A stretch of 64,000 bases of DNA from Streptomyces sp. NBC_00442 (GTDB lineage: Bacteria; Actinomycetota; Actinomycetes; Streptomycetales; Streptomycetaceae), in contig NZ_CP107918.1 of the NCBI RefSeq assembly GCF_036014195.1, positions 1,674,001 through 1,738,000 on the forward strand, in the 5' to 3' direction. A program made the position numbers and the translations under genes. Below the pieces are notes generated by a model. It saw nothing but the letters and a program-made list of their open reading frames with translations. It was not told where the DNA came from and did not search any database. Below, piece by piece: positions 45,408 to 53,629 of this stretch. Position 1 is the first letter of the stretch; every line of letters starts with the position of its first letter.

Positions 45408-46091
45408 ATGCGCACCGTGACTGCCGTGGCCCACCGCGGCGACCCGTACCGTGTCCGCGAGAACACGCTCCCCTCCATCGCCTCGGCTCTGGAGCGGGGC
45501 GCCGACGCGGTCGAGATCGACGTCCGGACGACCAAGGACGGCGTGCCCGTGCTGCTGCACGACGACACGCTGAAGCGGCTGTGGGACGTCGACCGCCCGC
45601 TGGCCGAGCTCCCGCACGCGGAGGTCACCGAGGTCACGGGCGGCGGAGTCCCCACCCTGCGCCGGGCCCTGATGGCGGCCGGCGCGCACCGGGTGATGAT
45701 CGACCTGCCGGGCGCGACCGAGGAGTCGGTGCGCAAGGTGGTGGGCACGGTGCGCGAGTGCGGGGCGGGCGAGCGGGTCTACTACTGCGCGGGCCCGGTC
45801 ACCATGCTGCGGGTCCGCCGCGCCGACCCCGGCGCCGAGATCGCCCTGACCTGGACGAAGCCCGCTCCGCCGCGCCCCGCCCTGGTCGACGCCATCAAGC
45901 CGCGCTGGCTCAACTACCGCTTCGGCCTGGTGCGTTCGGATGTGGTGGCGCGGGCCCACCGGGACGGCCTGCTCGTCTCGGCGTGGACCGCGGACACGGC
46001 CCGCACGCAGCGCCGTCTCGTCGCATACGGCGTGGACTCGATCACCACCAACCGGCTGGACGCGCTGCGCGGGGTCCTGTCCGCGCGGTAG
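45408..46091 (+). CDS. Glycerophosphodiester phosphodiesterase family protein
   Basis: A 227-residue GDPD-fold enzyme, probably cytosolic since no signal peptide is seen. HRGDPYRVRENTL opens the barrel, with catalytic His9 and Arg10. ADAVEIDVRTTKDGVPVLLHDDTL supplies the metal Glu/Asp and the second His. The C-terminal SAWTADTARTQRRLVAYGVD is typical. It would release glycerol-3-phosphate from glycerophosphodiesters. It lies between the deaminase and the sensor kinase genes on the same strand. Confidence 0.9.
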   Translation: MRTVTAVAHRGDPYRVRENTLPSIASALERGADAVEIDVRTTKDGVPVLLHDDTLKRLWDVDRPLAELPHAEVTEVTGGGVPTLRRALMAAGAHRVMIDLPGATEESVRKVVGTVRECGAGERVYYCAGPVTMLRVRRADPGAEIALTWTKPAPPRPALVDAIKPRWLNYRFGLVRSDVVARAHRDGLLVSAWTADTARTQRRLVAYGVDSITTNRLDALRGVLSAR

Positions 46092-46189
46092 CGGCGCGCG
46101 GGGCGGACACGACGGCACAGGACCGGCGGGCGCGGGGCGGCCACGGCCACGAGGGCCCAGGGCAGGCGGGGGCGGGGACGGGGGGCGGG

Positions 46190-47416
46190 ATGACGGCGGA
46201 GAGTCCGGCGGCACGGCTGCGGGCGGCGAACGGCTGGGCGGTCGACATCGGTCTCGCCCTGCTGGTGCAGGTGGCGATGTCGATCCCGTTCGTCGTCGGG
46301 CGCCCCGACGGGCTGCGCCCCGCCACCTGGGCGGACTACGGGCTGACCTCGCTGTGTGTGCTGCCCCTGGTGTGGCGGCGCCGGGCCCCGGTGACGGTGG
46401 CGCTCGCGGTCCTGACGGCCGGCGCGGTGTACAAACTGACCCTCGACGGACCGGGCCAGCCGCTGCCCTACCCCGGGCTCGTCGCCCTGTATTCGGTGGC
46501 GGCGCTCTCCCCGCCGCGCCGCAGGATCGGGGTCGCCGCGCTGGTGGCCGCCCTCATCGTGCCCTCGGTGGCGCTCAACACCCAGGACGCCAAGGAGTTG
46601 ATGTTCTCCTTCTTCGTCTTCGGCGCCGCGTACGCGCTCGGCCGGCTCACCCACACCCGGCAGGCCTACACACGGGCCGTCGAGGACCGTGCGGCGCAGT
46701 TGCAGCGGGCCAACCGGATCGAGGCCGAACAGGCCACGGCTCGTGAACGGGCGCGGATCGCCCGGGAGATGCACGACATCCTGTCCCATGCGGTCAGCAT
46801 CATGATCGTGCAGGCGGAGGCGGGCCCGCTGGCGGTGCGGGCGGCGCCGGCGCGGGCCGAGGCCGCGTTCGAGGTGATCTCCGAGACGGGCCGGGACGCG
46901 ATGGTGCAGCTGCGCCGGATGCTGGGCGTGCTGCGCGAGGAGGGTCCCGCGCACGCCGTCCCCGCCCCGCGCCGGCCGCAGCCGGGCGTCGCGGAACTGC
47001 CCGCGCTGGCCGAGCGCGTGTCCCTGAACGGCCCTTCGGTGGCGTACGAGGTGACGGGTGCGCCGTGCCCCCTGCCGCCCGATGCCGGGGTCACCGCGTA
47101 CCGGATCGTGCAGGAGGCCCTGACGAACGTGGTCAAGCACGCGTCCGCCTCCTCGGTGTCCGTTCAACTGGCTTATGCGGCGGACGAGTTGACGATCACG
47201 GTCCTCGACAACGGCTGCGGGGCGGCGCCCGGCCCCGGGACCGGTGGCGGACACGGCCTGATCGGGGTGCGCGAGCGCGCGGCGGCACACGGCGGCACCT
47301 CGGCGGCGGGCCCGGGGCCCGGCGGCCGTGGTTTCGAGGTACGAGCCGTCATCCCGCTGCCGCCCCCCGAGCCGCGCTCCCGCCCGGTAACCTCCCGCAC
47401 GGAGGTGGGGCCGTGA
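46190..47416 (+). CDS. Two-component sensor histidine kinase (HisKA_3 type)
   Basis: A 408-residue sensor. About four to five membrane spans occupy residues 20-160, with little extracytoplasmic loop. A coiled linker and the dimerisation/phosphoacceptor helix REMHDILSHAVSIMIVQAEA (His195) come next. The HATPase part shows VQEALTNVVKHASAS (N box) and DNGCG (G1). The architecture is the NarL-partner DesK/LiaS-like class, suggesting envelope stress sensing. Its stop overlaps the response-regulator start by four bases. Confidence 0.92.
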   Translation: MTAESPAARLRAANGWAVDIGLALLVQVAMSIPFVVGRPDGLRPATWADYGLTSLCVLPLVWRRRAPVTVALAVLTAGAVYKLTLDGPGQPLPYPGLVALYSVAALSPPRRRIGVAALVAALIVPSVALNTQDAKELMFSFFVFGAAYALGRLTHTRQAYTRAVEDRAAQLQRANRIEAEQATARERARIAREMHDILSHAVSIMIVQAEAGPLAVRAAPARAEAAFEVISETGRDAMVQLRRMLGVLREEGPAHAVPAPRRPQPGVAELPALAERVSLNGPSVAYEVTGAPCPLPPDAGVTAYRIVQEALTNVVKHASASSVSVQLAYAADELTITVLDNGCGAAPGPGTGGGHGLIGVRERAAAHGGTSAAGPGPGGRGFEVRAVIPLPPPEPRSRPVTSRTEVGP

Positions 47417-48081
47417 CGATCCGTGTGCTGGTGGCCGACGACCAGGAGCTGGTGCGCAGCGGTTTCGCCCTGATCCTGGACGTGCAGCCGGACATCGAGG
47501 TGGTCGCCGAGGTGGGCGACGGCGTGCGGGCCGTCGAAGCGGTGCGCCGGCTCGCGCCGGACGTGGCGCTGCTCGACATCAGGATGCCGCACCTGGACGG
47601 CATCGAGGCCTGCCGCGAGATCAGCGCGCGGAGCGCCTGCCGCACGGTGATGCTGACCACCTTCGATTCCGACGAGTACGTCTACGAGGCGCTGCACGCC
47701 GGGGCGAGCGGCTTCCTGCTCAAGGACGTGCGGCGGGACGATCTGGTGCACGCGGTACGGGTGGTGGCGGCCGGGGACGCGCTGCTCGCCCCGTCGGTGG
47801 CGCGCCGGCTCATCGCCGAGTACACCTCGCGTCCCGCCGCCCCGAGCTCCGCCGGGCGCCTCGACCACCTCGACGCACTGACCGCGCGTGAACGCCAGAC
47901 GCTGCTCCTGCTCGGCCGTGGCCTGTCCAACGCCGAGATCGCGGCGGAACTGTCGGTCTCCGAGCACACGGTGAAGACGCACGTCGGCAACGTCCTGGCC
48001 AAGCTGGGGCTGCGCGACCGCGTGCAGGCCGTGATCTGCGCGTACGAGACGGGCCTGATCTCGGCGGCCCCGGCGCCCTGA
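47413..48081 (+). CDS. NarL/LuxR-family response regulator
   Basis: A 222-residue regulator. The receiver has phosphoacceptor Asp55 in LLDIRMPHLDG, the acidic pair near VADDQ and Lys in FLLKDVRRDD. The LuxR-type helix-turn-helix is LTARERQTLLLLGRGLSNAE and ELSVSEHTVKTHVGNVLAKL. GTG 47413 has GGAGG seven bases upstream and overlaps the kinase stop (GTGA), so both are made together. Targets are unknown; the adjacent serine hydrolase is a candidate. Confidence 0.94.
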   Translation: MTIRVLVADDQELVRSGFALILDVQPDIEVVAEVGDGVRAVEAVRRLAPDVALLDIRMPHLDGIEACREISARSACRTVMLTTFDSDEYVYEALHAGASGFLLKDVRRDDLVHAVRVVAAGDALLAPSVARRLIAEYTSRPAAPSSAGRLDHLDALTARERQTLLLLGRGLSNAEIAAELSVSEHTVKTHVGNVLAKLGLRDRVQAVICAYETGLISAAPAP

Positions 48082-48241
48082 CCGGCTCCCCCGCGCGAGG
48101 GAGTGCGGGCGGCCGGACTCCCCCGTACCGGTGAGGAGCGGCGGCCGCGGAGATCGCTCTCCACGGCGATCCGCCCGCGGCCCGTGATCAGCAGGATGGG
48201 CCCATCGGCACGACATCCCCCTCGATCACGGAGATCTCCGC

Positions 48242-49450
48242 ATGAACGCCCGTACCCGTACCACCCTGCTCGCCACGGCTCTGGTCGTGGGGCTCTCGGC
48301 GGTCCCCGCCGTCGCGGCCCCCGCGCCGGCGACGGCCGCTGCCGCTGTCGGCCACACCACCCCCGGCCTCGACACCCTCGCGCTGCGCGCGGCCATCGCC
48401 GGCGCCGGGAAGCCGGGCGCGGACGCGACGGCCGCGCTGGTCCGGGTCGGCGGTGCCGGAGGGAGCTGGCGCGGCAGTGCCGGGGTGCACGACCTGGCGA
48501 GCGGCGCCCCGGCGGACCCGGAAGGACGCTTCCGGGCGGGTTCGGTCACCAAGGTCTTCACCGCGGCGATGGTGCTGCAGCTCGCGGGCGAGGGCAGAGT
48601 CGACCTGAACCGGCCGGTGCGCGCCTACCTTCCCGACCTGATCCCGGCCGCCTACGCGAAAGTGACGGTACGTCAGCTTCTCAACCACACCTCCGGCATA
48701 CCGTCCGCCGGATCGCCCGGCGGCTCCCTCGACGACGTGTACGCGCACCGCTTCGAGAGCCGCGACCCGAAGGACGTGGTCCGCGAGGCGACCGCACAGA
48801 AGCCGGACTTCGCGCCGGGCACCGAGCAGCACTACGACAACATCGGCTACACCGTGGCGGGCCTGCTCCTTGAGCGGGTGACCGGCGACTCGTACGCCCA
48901 TCAGCTGGCCACCCGCATCGTGCGGCCGCTGCGCCTGACGAACACGTGTGTGCCCGGCGCGGATCCCGCCCTCAGGGGCCCGCACAACCACGGCTACCAG
49001 GTGTTCACCGCGCCGGACGGCTCGACGGACCTGCGGGACGTGACGGTGTGGGGCGCGGGCGACACGTTCGCGGCGGGGGACCTGATCTCCACCACGGCCG
49101 ATCTGGAGCACTTCACGAACGCCCTGTTCACGGGCCGGGTGGTGCGCGGGCCCCAGTTGAAGGAGATGTTCACGCTGCCCGGCCGGTCGGTGCGCGACAT
49201 GGAGACGGGGAAGGCGGCCGCGTACAGCGTGGGTCTTTCGACGATCCGGCTCGGCGGCCACGACGTGTGGGGCAAGACGGGTGGCCGTTACGGTTACAAC
49301 ACCGCGATCGGCGCCACGTTGTCGCCCTCGGGCGACGTCACGCGGACGCTGGTCTACAGCGTCAACTCCACGGACGCGAAGGGCGAGGACATGAACCCGA
49401 CCGCCATGAAGATCATGACCGCCGCCTTCGGAGCGCCGGACCCCGCCTGA
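48242..49450 (+). CDS. Secreted serine hydrolase, beta-lactamase/DD-peptidase fold
   Basis: A 402-residue secreted protein with a signal peptide (about 1-36). The class C/DD-carboxypeptidase triad is present: SVTK (Ser101, Lys104), YDN in HYDNIGY, and KTG in WGKTGGRYG. The family includes D-alanyl-D-alanine carboxypeptidases, esterases and beta-lactamases. With no evidence for antibiotic hydrolysis, a cell-wall or amidohydrolase role is the safer call. It lies 160 bases after the two-component genes on the same strand and could be under their control. Confidence 0.88.
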   Translation: MNARTRTTLLATALVVGLSAVPAVAAPAPATAAAAVGHTTPGLDTLALRAAIAGAGKPGADATAALVRVGGAGGSWRGSAGVHDLASGAPADPEGRFRAGSVTKVFTAAMVLQLAGEGRVDLNRPVRAYLPDLIPAAYAKVTVRQLLNHTSGIPSAGSPGGSLDDVYAHRFESRDPKDVVREATAQKPDFAPGTEQHYDNIGYTVAGLLLERVTGDSYAHQLATRIVRPLRLTNTCVPGADPALRGPHNHGYQVFTAPDGSTDLRDVTVWGAGDTFAAGDLISTTADLEHFTNALFTGRVVRGPQLKEMFTLPGRSVRDMETGKAAAYSVGLSTIRLGGHDVWGKTGGRYGYNTAIGATLSPSGDVTRTLVYSVNSTDAKGEDMNPTAMKIMTAAFGAPDPA

Positions 49451-49462
49451 CGGACCGCCGTC

Positions 49463-49990
49463 TCATGCGGGCGCGGGCACGGCGGCCGCGGCCGGGCCGG
49501 TCATCGCCTCCAGCGCCTTGATCCTGCGCCGCACCACGTACAGCGGGATCACGCCGAACACCCCGAACGACATGTCGATCACCGACCACCAGAAGGGGAT
49601 TCCCCTGATGGGGCCGCAGATCAGGGCGACGGGCAGGATGCCGGCGCAGGCGATCATCGCGAACTCGACGACCCAGACGTTGCGGACGGGATCGCGCAGC
49701 ACCCCGTAGAAGGCGACCGCGATGACGAGATGGGCGAAGGCGAGCCAGTCCGTGCCGTACAGCAGGAACGGATGGTCGGTGTCGGCGGAGTCGAGTCCGG
49801 CCCGCACCCGGTCGATCCAGGCGCTCAGGCCGGGCAGCCGGTCCCCCAGCGGGGTGTCGCGCAACAGGGACTGGGTCCAGTGCAGTTCGTGCACCAGGGG
49901 GAAGGCCGTCAGCCCGCTCAGGACCAGACAGACGACGAACACGGCCAGCCACACGCGGATACGCCTCAGCAGGGCGTTTCGCTCGCTCAT
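49463..49990 (-). CDS. Small four-span membrane protein
   Basis: A 175-residue membrane protein. Hydrophobic helices lie near residues 12-30 (VWLAVFVVCLVLSGLTAFPL), 80-100 (WLAFAHLVIAVAFYGVL), 108-128 (WVVEFAMIACAGILPVALIC) and 136-155 (FWWSVIDMSFGVFGVIPLYV). No known domain is recognised. I chose the ATG at 49990. An inverted repeat 20 bases upstream (50011-50024) suggests control by a TetR-type repressor. It converges with the serine hydrolase gene. Confidence 0.7.
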   Translation of the reverse strand: MSERNALLRRIRVWLAVFVVCLVLSGLTAFPLVHELHWTQSLLRDTPLGDRLPGLSAWIDRVRAGLDSADTDHPFLLYGTDWLAFAHLVIAVAFYGVLRDPVRNVWVVEFAMIACAGILPVALICGPIRGIPFWWSVIDMSFGVFGVIPLYVVRRRIKALEAMTGPAAAAVPAPA

Positions 49991-50010
49991 GATCGCAGCG
50001 TACGCCACTG

Positions 50011-50024
50011 TTGAACACGTTCAA
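50011..50024. promoter_or_regulatory. Inverted repeat TTGAAC-AC-GTTCAA
   Basis: Six-base perfect arms separated by two bases lie just upstream of the small membrane-protein gene. The size and symmetry suit a dimeric repressor of the TetR type. No regulator gene adjoins it. The other neighbour is the 3' end of the second potD, so the site should act on the membrane-protein gene. Confidence 0.5.
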
Positions 50025-50073
50025 AAATCGGGTCCGCCGGCACGGTACGACGGGGCGGCGGACGTTCGGCCGG

Positions 50074-51270
50074 CTACAGCCCCACGATCGCGTTCCACCG
50101 TTTGGCGAACTCCACCCGTTCCGTGGAGGTGATGTCCCGGGCGATCGCGAGGCGGGAGCGCATCGCGGCGTCGGGGAAGATCAGGGGGTTCTCGGCGAGT
50201 TCGGCCTCGTCCTTGTCCTTGGAGGAGGCCAGGACCTCGCGGGCGGCCGGGACCGGGCAGACGTAGTTGACCGACGCGGCAAGCTCCGCGGCGACCTCGG
50301 GGTCGTAGTAGTAGTCGACCAGCGCTTCCGCGTTCGCCTTGTGGCGGGCCAGGTTGGGGATCATCATCGACTCCGCCCACAGCTCCGCCCCCTCCACGGG
50401 CACCACGAACTCGATGTCGGGATTGTCGGCCTGGAGCTGGAACACGTCGCCGCTGTAGGCCTGACAGGCCAGCACGTCGCCCTTGTTGAGGTCGCTGGTG
50501 TAGTCGTTGCCGGTGAAGCGCCGGATCTGGTTCTTCGCGACCTGCTTCTCGACCTGGTCGCACATGCGGTGGAAGTCGTCGGCCGTCCACCGGGTGATGT
50601 CGACGCCGTTGCCCTGCATCAGGAGCGCGAAGGATTCGTCCAGGCCGGAGAAGAGCGTCACCTTGCCCGCGAGCCGCGGGTCCCACAGGTCGCTCACGTG
50701 CTTCAGCTCACGGCCGAGCTTCTTCCGGTTGTACGCGATGCCGGTGATCCCGGACTGCCACGGGACGCTGTGCAGGCGCCCGTTGTCGAAGGCGGGTGTG
50801 CGCAGCTGCGGGTCCAGGTACTTCGTGACGTTGGGCTGCTTGGCGCGGTCCATCTCCTGCACCCAGCCCAGCCGCACGAACCGGGCCGCCATCCAGTCGC
50901 TGATGACCATGAGGTCGCGGCCGGTCTCCTGGTGGTTCATCAGGGCCGGGCTGATCTTCCCGAAGAACTCGTCGTTGTCGTTGATCTCCTCGGTGTACGT
51001 GACGGAGATCCCGGTGCTCTTGGTGAACGCGTCCAGGGTGGGCCGCCGGGAGGCGTCGTTGTCGTCGACGTCTATGTAGAGCGGCCAGTTGGCGAAGGTC
51101 AGGGCCTTGTCGGCCGCCGAGCGGTCGCGTCCGGCCCGGTCGCCCGGTGCGACGTACGCTGCGGGGACCCCGCAGCCGGCCAGCGCGGCCAGCGCGGCGC
51201 CGCCGCCGAGGGCGCGCAGGAGACTGCGGCGGGTCAGAGGGCTGCTGGCGCGGTGCGCGGTCGGTGGCAT
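50074..51270 (-). CDS. Second PotD-like polyamine-binding lipoprotein
   Basis: A 398-residue solute-binding protein homologous to PotD at 39557. It has TRRSLLRALGG (Tat-like) and lipobox AGC (Cys33). Shared blocks include LTFANWPLYIDVDD, ISVTYTEEINDNDEFFGKI, ETGRDLMVISDW and RRFTGNDYTSDLNKGD. No permease or ATPase gene lies beside it, so it may feed PotABC encoded about 10 kb away or act as a sensor. The ATG at 51270 is chosen because the Tat motif follows at the right distance. Confidence 0.9.
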   Translation of the reverse strand: MPPTAHRASSPLTRRSLLRALGGGAALAALAGCGVPAAYVAPGDRAGRDRSAADKALTFANWPLYIDVDDNDASRRPTLDAFTKSTGISVTYTEEINDNDEFFGKISPALMNHQETGRDLMVISDWMAARFVRLGWVQEMDRAKQPNVTKYLDPQLRTPAFDNGRLHSVPWQSGITGIAYNRKKLGRELKHVSDLWDPRLAGKVTLFSGLDESFALLMQGNGVDITRWTADDFHRMCDQVEKQVAKNQIRRFTGNDYTSDLNKGDVLACQAYSGDVFQLQADNPDIEFVVPVEGAELWAESMMIPNLARHKANAEALVDYYYDPEVAAELAASVNYVCPVPAAREVLASSKDKDEAELAENPLIFPDAAMRSRLAIARDITSTERVEFAKRWNAIVGL

Positions 51271-51402
51271 GCCCGCAGGATGCCCGGCCCGCCCACCGGG
51301 TTCAATGGACGCTGCGTACAGCCCTGCGGCCCAGGCCAGACACCCTGTCGGGGCACCCCGTCGACGCGGCGGGAGCACCACGCCGGCACGGCGGCAGCCG
51401 AA

Positions 51403-51431
51403 AGGGGCGGGGGATCAACTCCCCCGCCCCT
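51403..51431 (-). terminator. Terminator hairpin after the second GABA-aldehyde dehydrogenase
   Basis: A perfect 12-base stem (51403-51414 with 51420-51431) and five-base loop lie 33 bases beyond the stop of the dehydrogenase, before the second potD. The two genes are thus probably separate transcripts. Confidence 0.65.
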
Positions 51432-51463
51432 CGCGGTCGTTCGGGCCGGCTCGGCGGCCGGGC

Positions 51464-52903
51464 TCAGCCCTCGATCGACGTCATCACGTGCTTGATGCGC
51501 GTGTAGTCCTCGAAGCCGTACGCGGAGAGGTCCTTGCCGTAGCCGGACTTCTTGAAGCCGCCGTGCGGCATCTCGGCGACCAGCGGGATGTGGGTGTTGA
51601 TCCACACGCAGCCGAAGTCGAGGTTCTTGGACATCCGCATGGCGCGGGCGTGGTCCTTGGTCCACACCGAGGAGGCCAGGGCGTACTCGACGCCATTGGC
51701 GTACTCCAGGGCCTGGGCCTCGTCGGTGAAGGACTGGACGGTGATGACCGGCCCGAACACCTCGTTCTGGATGATCTCGTCGTCCTGCTTCAGGCCGGAG
51801 ACGACGGTCGGGGCGTAGAAGTAGCCCTGGTCGCCGACGCGGTGGCCGCCGGCCTCGACCTTGGCGTGTGCGGGCAGGCGCTCGATGAAGCCGGTCACCT
51901 GCTTGAGCTGGTTGGCGTTGTTGAGCGGGCCGTACAGCACGTCCGCGTCGTCGGGCTGCCCGGTCTTGGTGTCGGAGGCGGCCTTGGCGAGCGCGGTCAC
52001 GAACTCGTCGTGGATCGACTCGTGCACGAGCACGCGGGTCGCGGCGGTGCAGTCCTGGCCGGCGTTGAAGTAGCCCGCGACCGCGATGTCCTCGACGGCC
52101 TTGGCGATGTCGGCGTCCTCGAAGACGACGACCGGGGCCTTGCCGCCCAGCTCCAGGTGGACACGCTTGACGTCCTTGGAGGCGGACTCGGCGACCTGCA
52201 TGCCGGCCCGTACGGAACCGGTGATGGAGGCCATGGCCGGGGTCCGGTGCTCGACCATCGCGCGGCCGGTGTCACGGTCGCCGCAGACGACGTTGAAGAC
52301 GCCCTTGGGGACGATCGCGCCGATGATCTCGGCGATCAGGACCGTCGAGGCGGGGGTGGTGTCCGAGGGCTTGAGGACCACGGTGTTGCCCGCGGCGAGC
52401 GCCGGGGCGAACTTCCACACGGCCATCATCATCGGGTAGTTCCACGGCGCGACCTGCGCGCAGACGCCGACCGGCTCGCGGCGCACGATGGAGGTCAGAC
52501 CCTCCATGTACTCGCCGGCGCTGCGGCCTTCGAGCAGCCGGGCCGCGCCCGCGAAGAAGCGGATCTGGTCGACCATGGGCGGCACTTCTTCGGTGCGGGT
52601 GAGCTCGATCGGCTTGCCGGTGTTCTCCGACTCGGCGGCGATCAGCTCCTCGGCGCGCTCCTCGAAGGCGTCCGCGATCTTGAGCAGCACGCGCTGGCGC
52701 TCGGCGGGCGTGCTGTCGCGCCAGGCGGGGAACGCCTTGGCCGCGGCCGCCATGGCGGCGTCCACGTCCTCCTGGCCGGAGAGCGGCGAGGTCGCGTAGG
52801 GCTGGCCCGTGGCCGGGTTGACCACCTCGATGGTCCGCCCGTCGGCAGCATCGCGGAACTCTCCGTCGATGTAGTTGCGCAAACGACGCAGTTCGGTGGT
52901 CAC
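51464..52903 (-). CDS. Gamma-aminobutyraldehyde dehydrogenase
   Basis: A 479-residue ALDH with catalytic Cys in AGQDCTAATRVLVH (about 284) and Glu in HLELGGKAPVVVFE (about 251). QVAPWNYPMMMAVWKFAPAL is also present. These match aminobutyraldehyde dehydrogenases that turn 4-aminobutanal, from putrescine transamination, into GABA. It diverges from an Lrp regulator that is followed by an aminotransferase gene, a typical putrescine-to-GABA pair. GTG 52903 is chosen: GGGAGG lies eight bases upstream. Confidence 0.9.
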   Translation of the reverse strand: MTTELRRLRNYIDGEFRDAADGRTIEVVNPATGQPYATSPLSGQEDVDAAMAAAAKAFPAWRDSTPAERQRVLLKIADAFEERAEELIAAESENTGKPIELTRTEEVPPMVDQIRFFAGAARLLEGRSAGEYMEGLTSIVRREPVGVCAQVAPWNYPMMMAVWKFAPALAAGNTVVLKPSDTTPASTVLIAEIIGAIVPKGVFNVVCGDRDTGRAMVEHRTPAMASITGSVRAGMQVAESASKDVKRVHLELGGKAPVVVFEDADIAKAVEDIAVAGYFNAGQDCTAATRVLVHESIHDEFVTALAKAASDTKTGQPDDADVLYGPLNNANQLKQVTGFIERLPAHAKVEAGGHRVGDQGYFYAPTVVSGLKQDDEIIQNEVFGPVITVQSFTDEAQALEYANGVEYALASSVWTKDHARAMRMSKNLDFGCVWINTHIPLVAEMPHGGFKKSGYGKDLSAYGFEDYTRIKHVMTSIEG

Positions 52904-52946
52904 TTCGCTGGCCTCCCGGTCCGATGTCCGATGGATGAGACAACCC

Positions 52947-52976
52947 ACCCTAGTCGGTGGAGCGACGCTTTCGACA
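52947..52976 (-). promoter_or_regulatory. Candidate promoter for the GABA-aldehyde dehydrogenase
   Basis: On the minus strand, TAGGGT (52952-52947) is a good Streptomyces -10 box, and TGTCGA (52976-52971) stands 18 bases upstream as a modest -35. It lies 44 bases before the GTG start, within the divergent gap shared with the Lrp gene. Confidence 0.45.
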
Positions 52977-52988
52977 GACCCGACGCCC

Positions 52989-53005
52989 CTGAACTTCGGA
53001 TTCAG
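52989..53005. promoter_or_regulatory. Short inverted repeat in the Lrp/ALDH divergent gap
   Basis: CTGAA (52989-52993) and TTCAG (53001-53005) form five-base arms around a seven-base centre. This fits the loose 15-17-base palindromes bound by Lrp/AsnC proteins. Its position between the divergent genes suggests autoregulation and control of the dehydrogenase. Short arms make this tentative. Confidence 0.3.
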
Positions 53006-53083
53006 TTCCCTGGAGGTCACGGAACAACGAATTTCATCGCTTTGGGGTTGCGGGACGGACCGGGTCGGGTGCACAGTGGCTCC

Positions 53084-53629
53084 GTGGCCAGCCGAAGCAC
53101 AGACCCCAGGACCGGGAACGGATCACCGTCCCGGCTCCCGACCCCAGCCCCTCAGGGAGACGCCACGCGTCGTACCAACGGGTCGACGATCGATGCCGTC
53201 TCTCTGGCGATCATCGAGCAGCTCCAGGAGGACGGGCGCCGCCCGTACGCCGCGATCGGCAAGGCCGTGGGCCTGTCCGAGGCGGCCGTGCGCCAGCGCG
53301 TCCAGAAGCTGCTCGACCAGGGTGTGATGCAGATCGTCGCCGTCACCGACCCGCTCACCGTGGGTTTCCGGCGTCAGGCGATGGTCGGCATCCGGGTCGA
53401 GGGAGACCTCGACCCGGTGGCGGAGGCACTGACGGCCATGGCCGAATGCGAGTACGTGGTGATGACCGCGGGCTCCTTCGACCTGATGGTGGAGGTCGTC
53501 TGCGAGGACGACGACCACCTTCTCGAAGTGATCAACAAGAGGATCCGCGCCCTCCCCGGCGTGCGTTCCACCGAGAGCTTCGTCTATCTCAAGCTGAAGA
53601 AGCAGACCTATATGTGGGGAACCCGATAG
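53084..53629 (+). CDS. Lrp/AsnC-family transcriptional regulator
   Basis: A 181-residue regulator. An unstructured leader of about 38 residues precedes the helix-turn-helix (AIIEQLQEDGRRPYAAIGKA, LSEAAVRQRVQKLLDQGVMQ). The ligand-binding RAM domain follows (VGIRVEGDLDPVAEALTAM, VMTAGSFDLMVEVVCEDDDH). I chose GTG 53084; GTG 53069 is also in frame. Its stop overlaps the aminotransferase start, so both are co-expressed, and it diverges from the GABA-aldehyde dehydrogenase. It probably controls this putrescine/GABA pair. Confidence 0.9.
   Translation: MASRSTDPRTGNGSPSRLPTPAPQGDATRRTNGSTIDAVSLAIIEQLQEDGRRPYAAIGKAVGLSEAAVRQRVQKLLDQGVMQIVAVTDPLTVGFRRQAMVGIRVEGDLDPVAEALTAMAECEYVVMTAGSFDLMVEVVCEDDDHLLEVINKRIRALPGVRSTESFVYLKLKKQTYMWGTR

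Noticed and set aside
48242..49450. Beta-lactamase resistance determinant
   Set aside because: The SxxK/YxN/KTG set is shared by DD-peptidases and esterases; nothing specific to beta-lactam hydrolysis is visible.
24274..52903. Three aldehyde dehydrogenases as recent tandem copies
   Set aside because: The one at 24274 has a different active-site signature (GQSC versus GQDC), and all three differ in N-termini and context.
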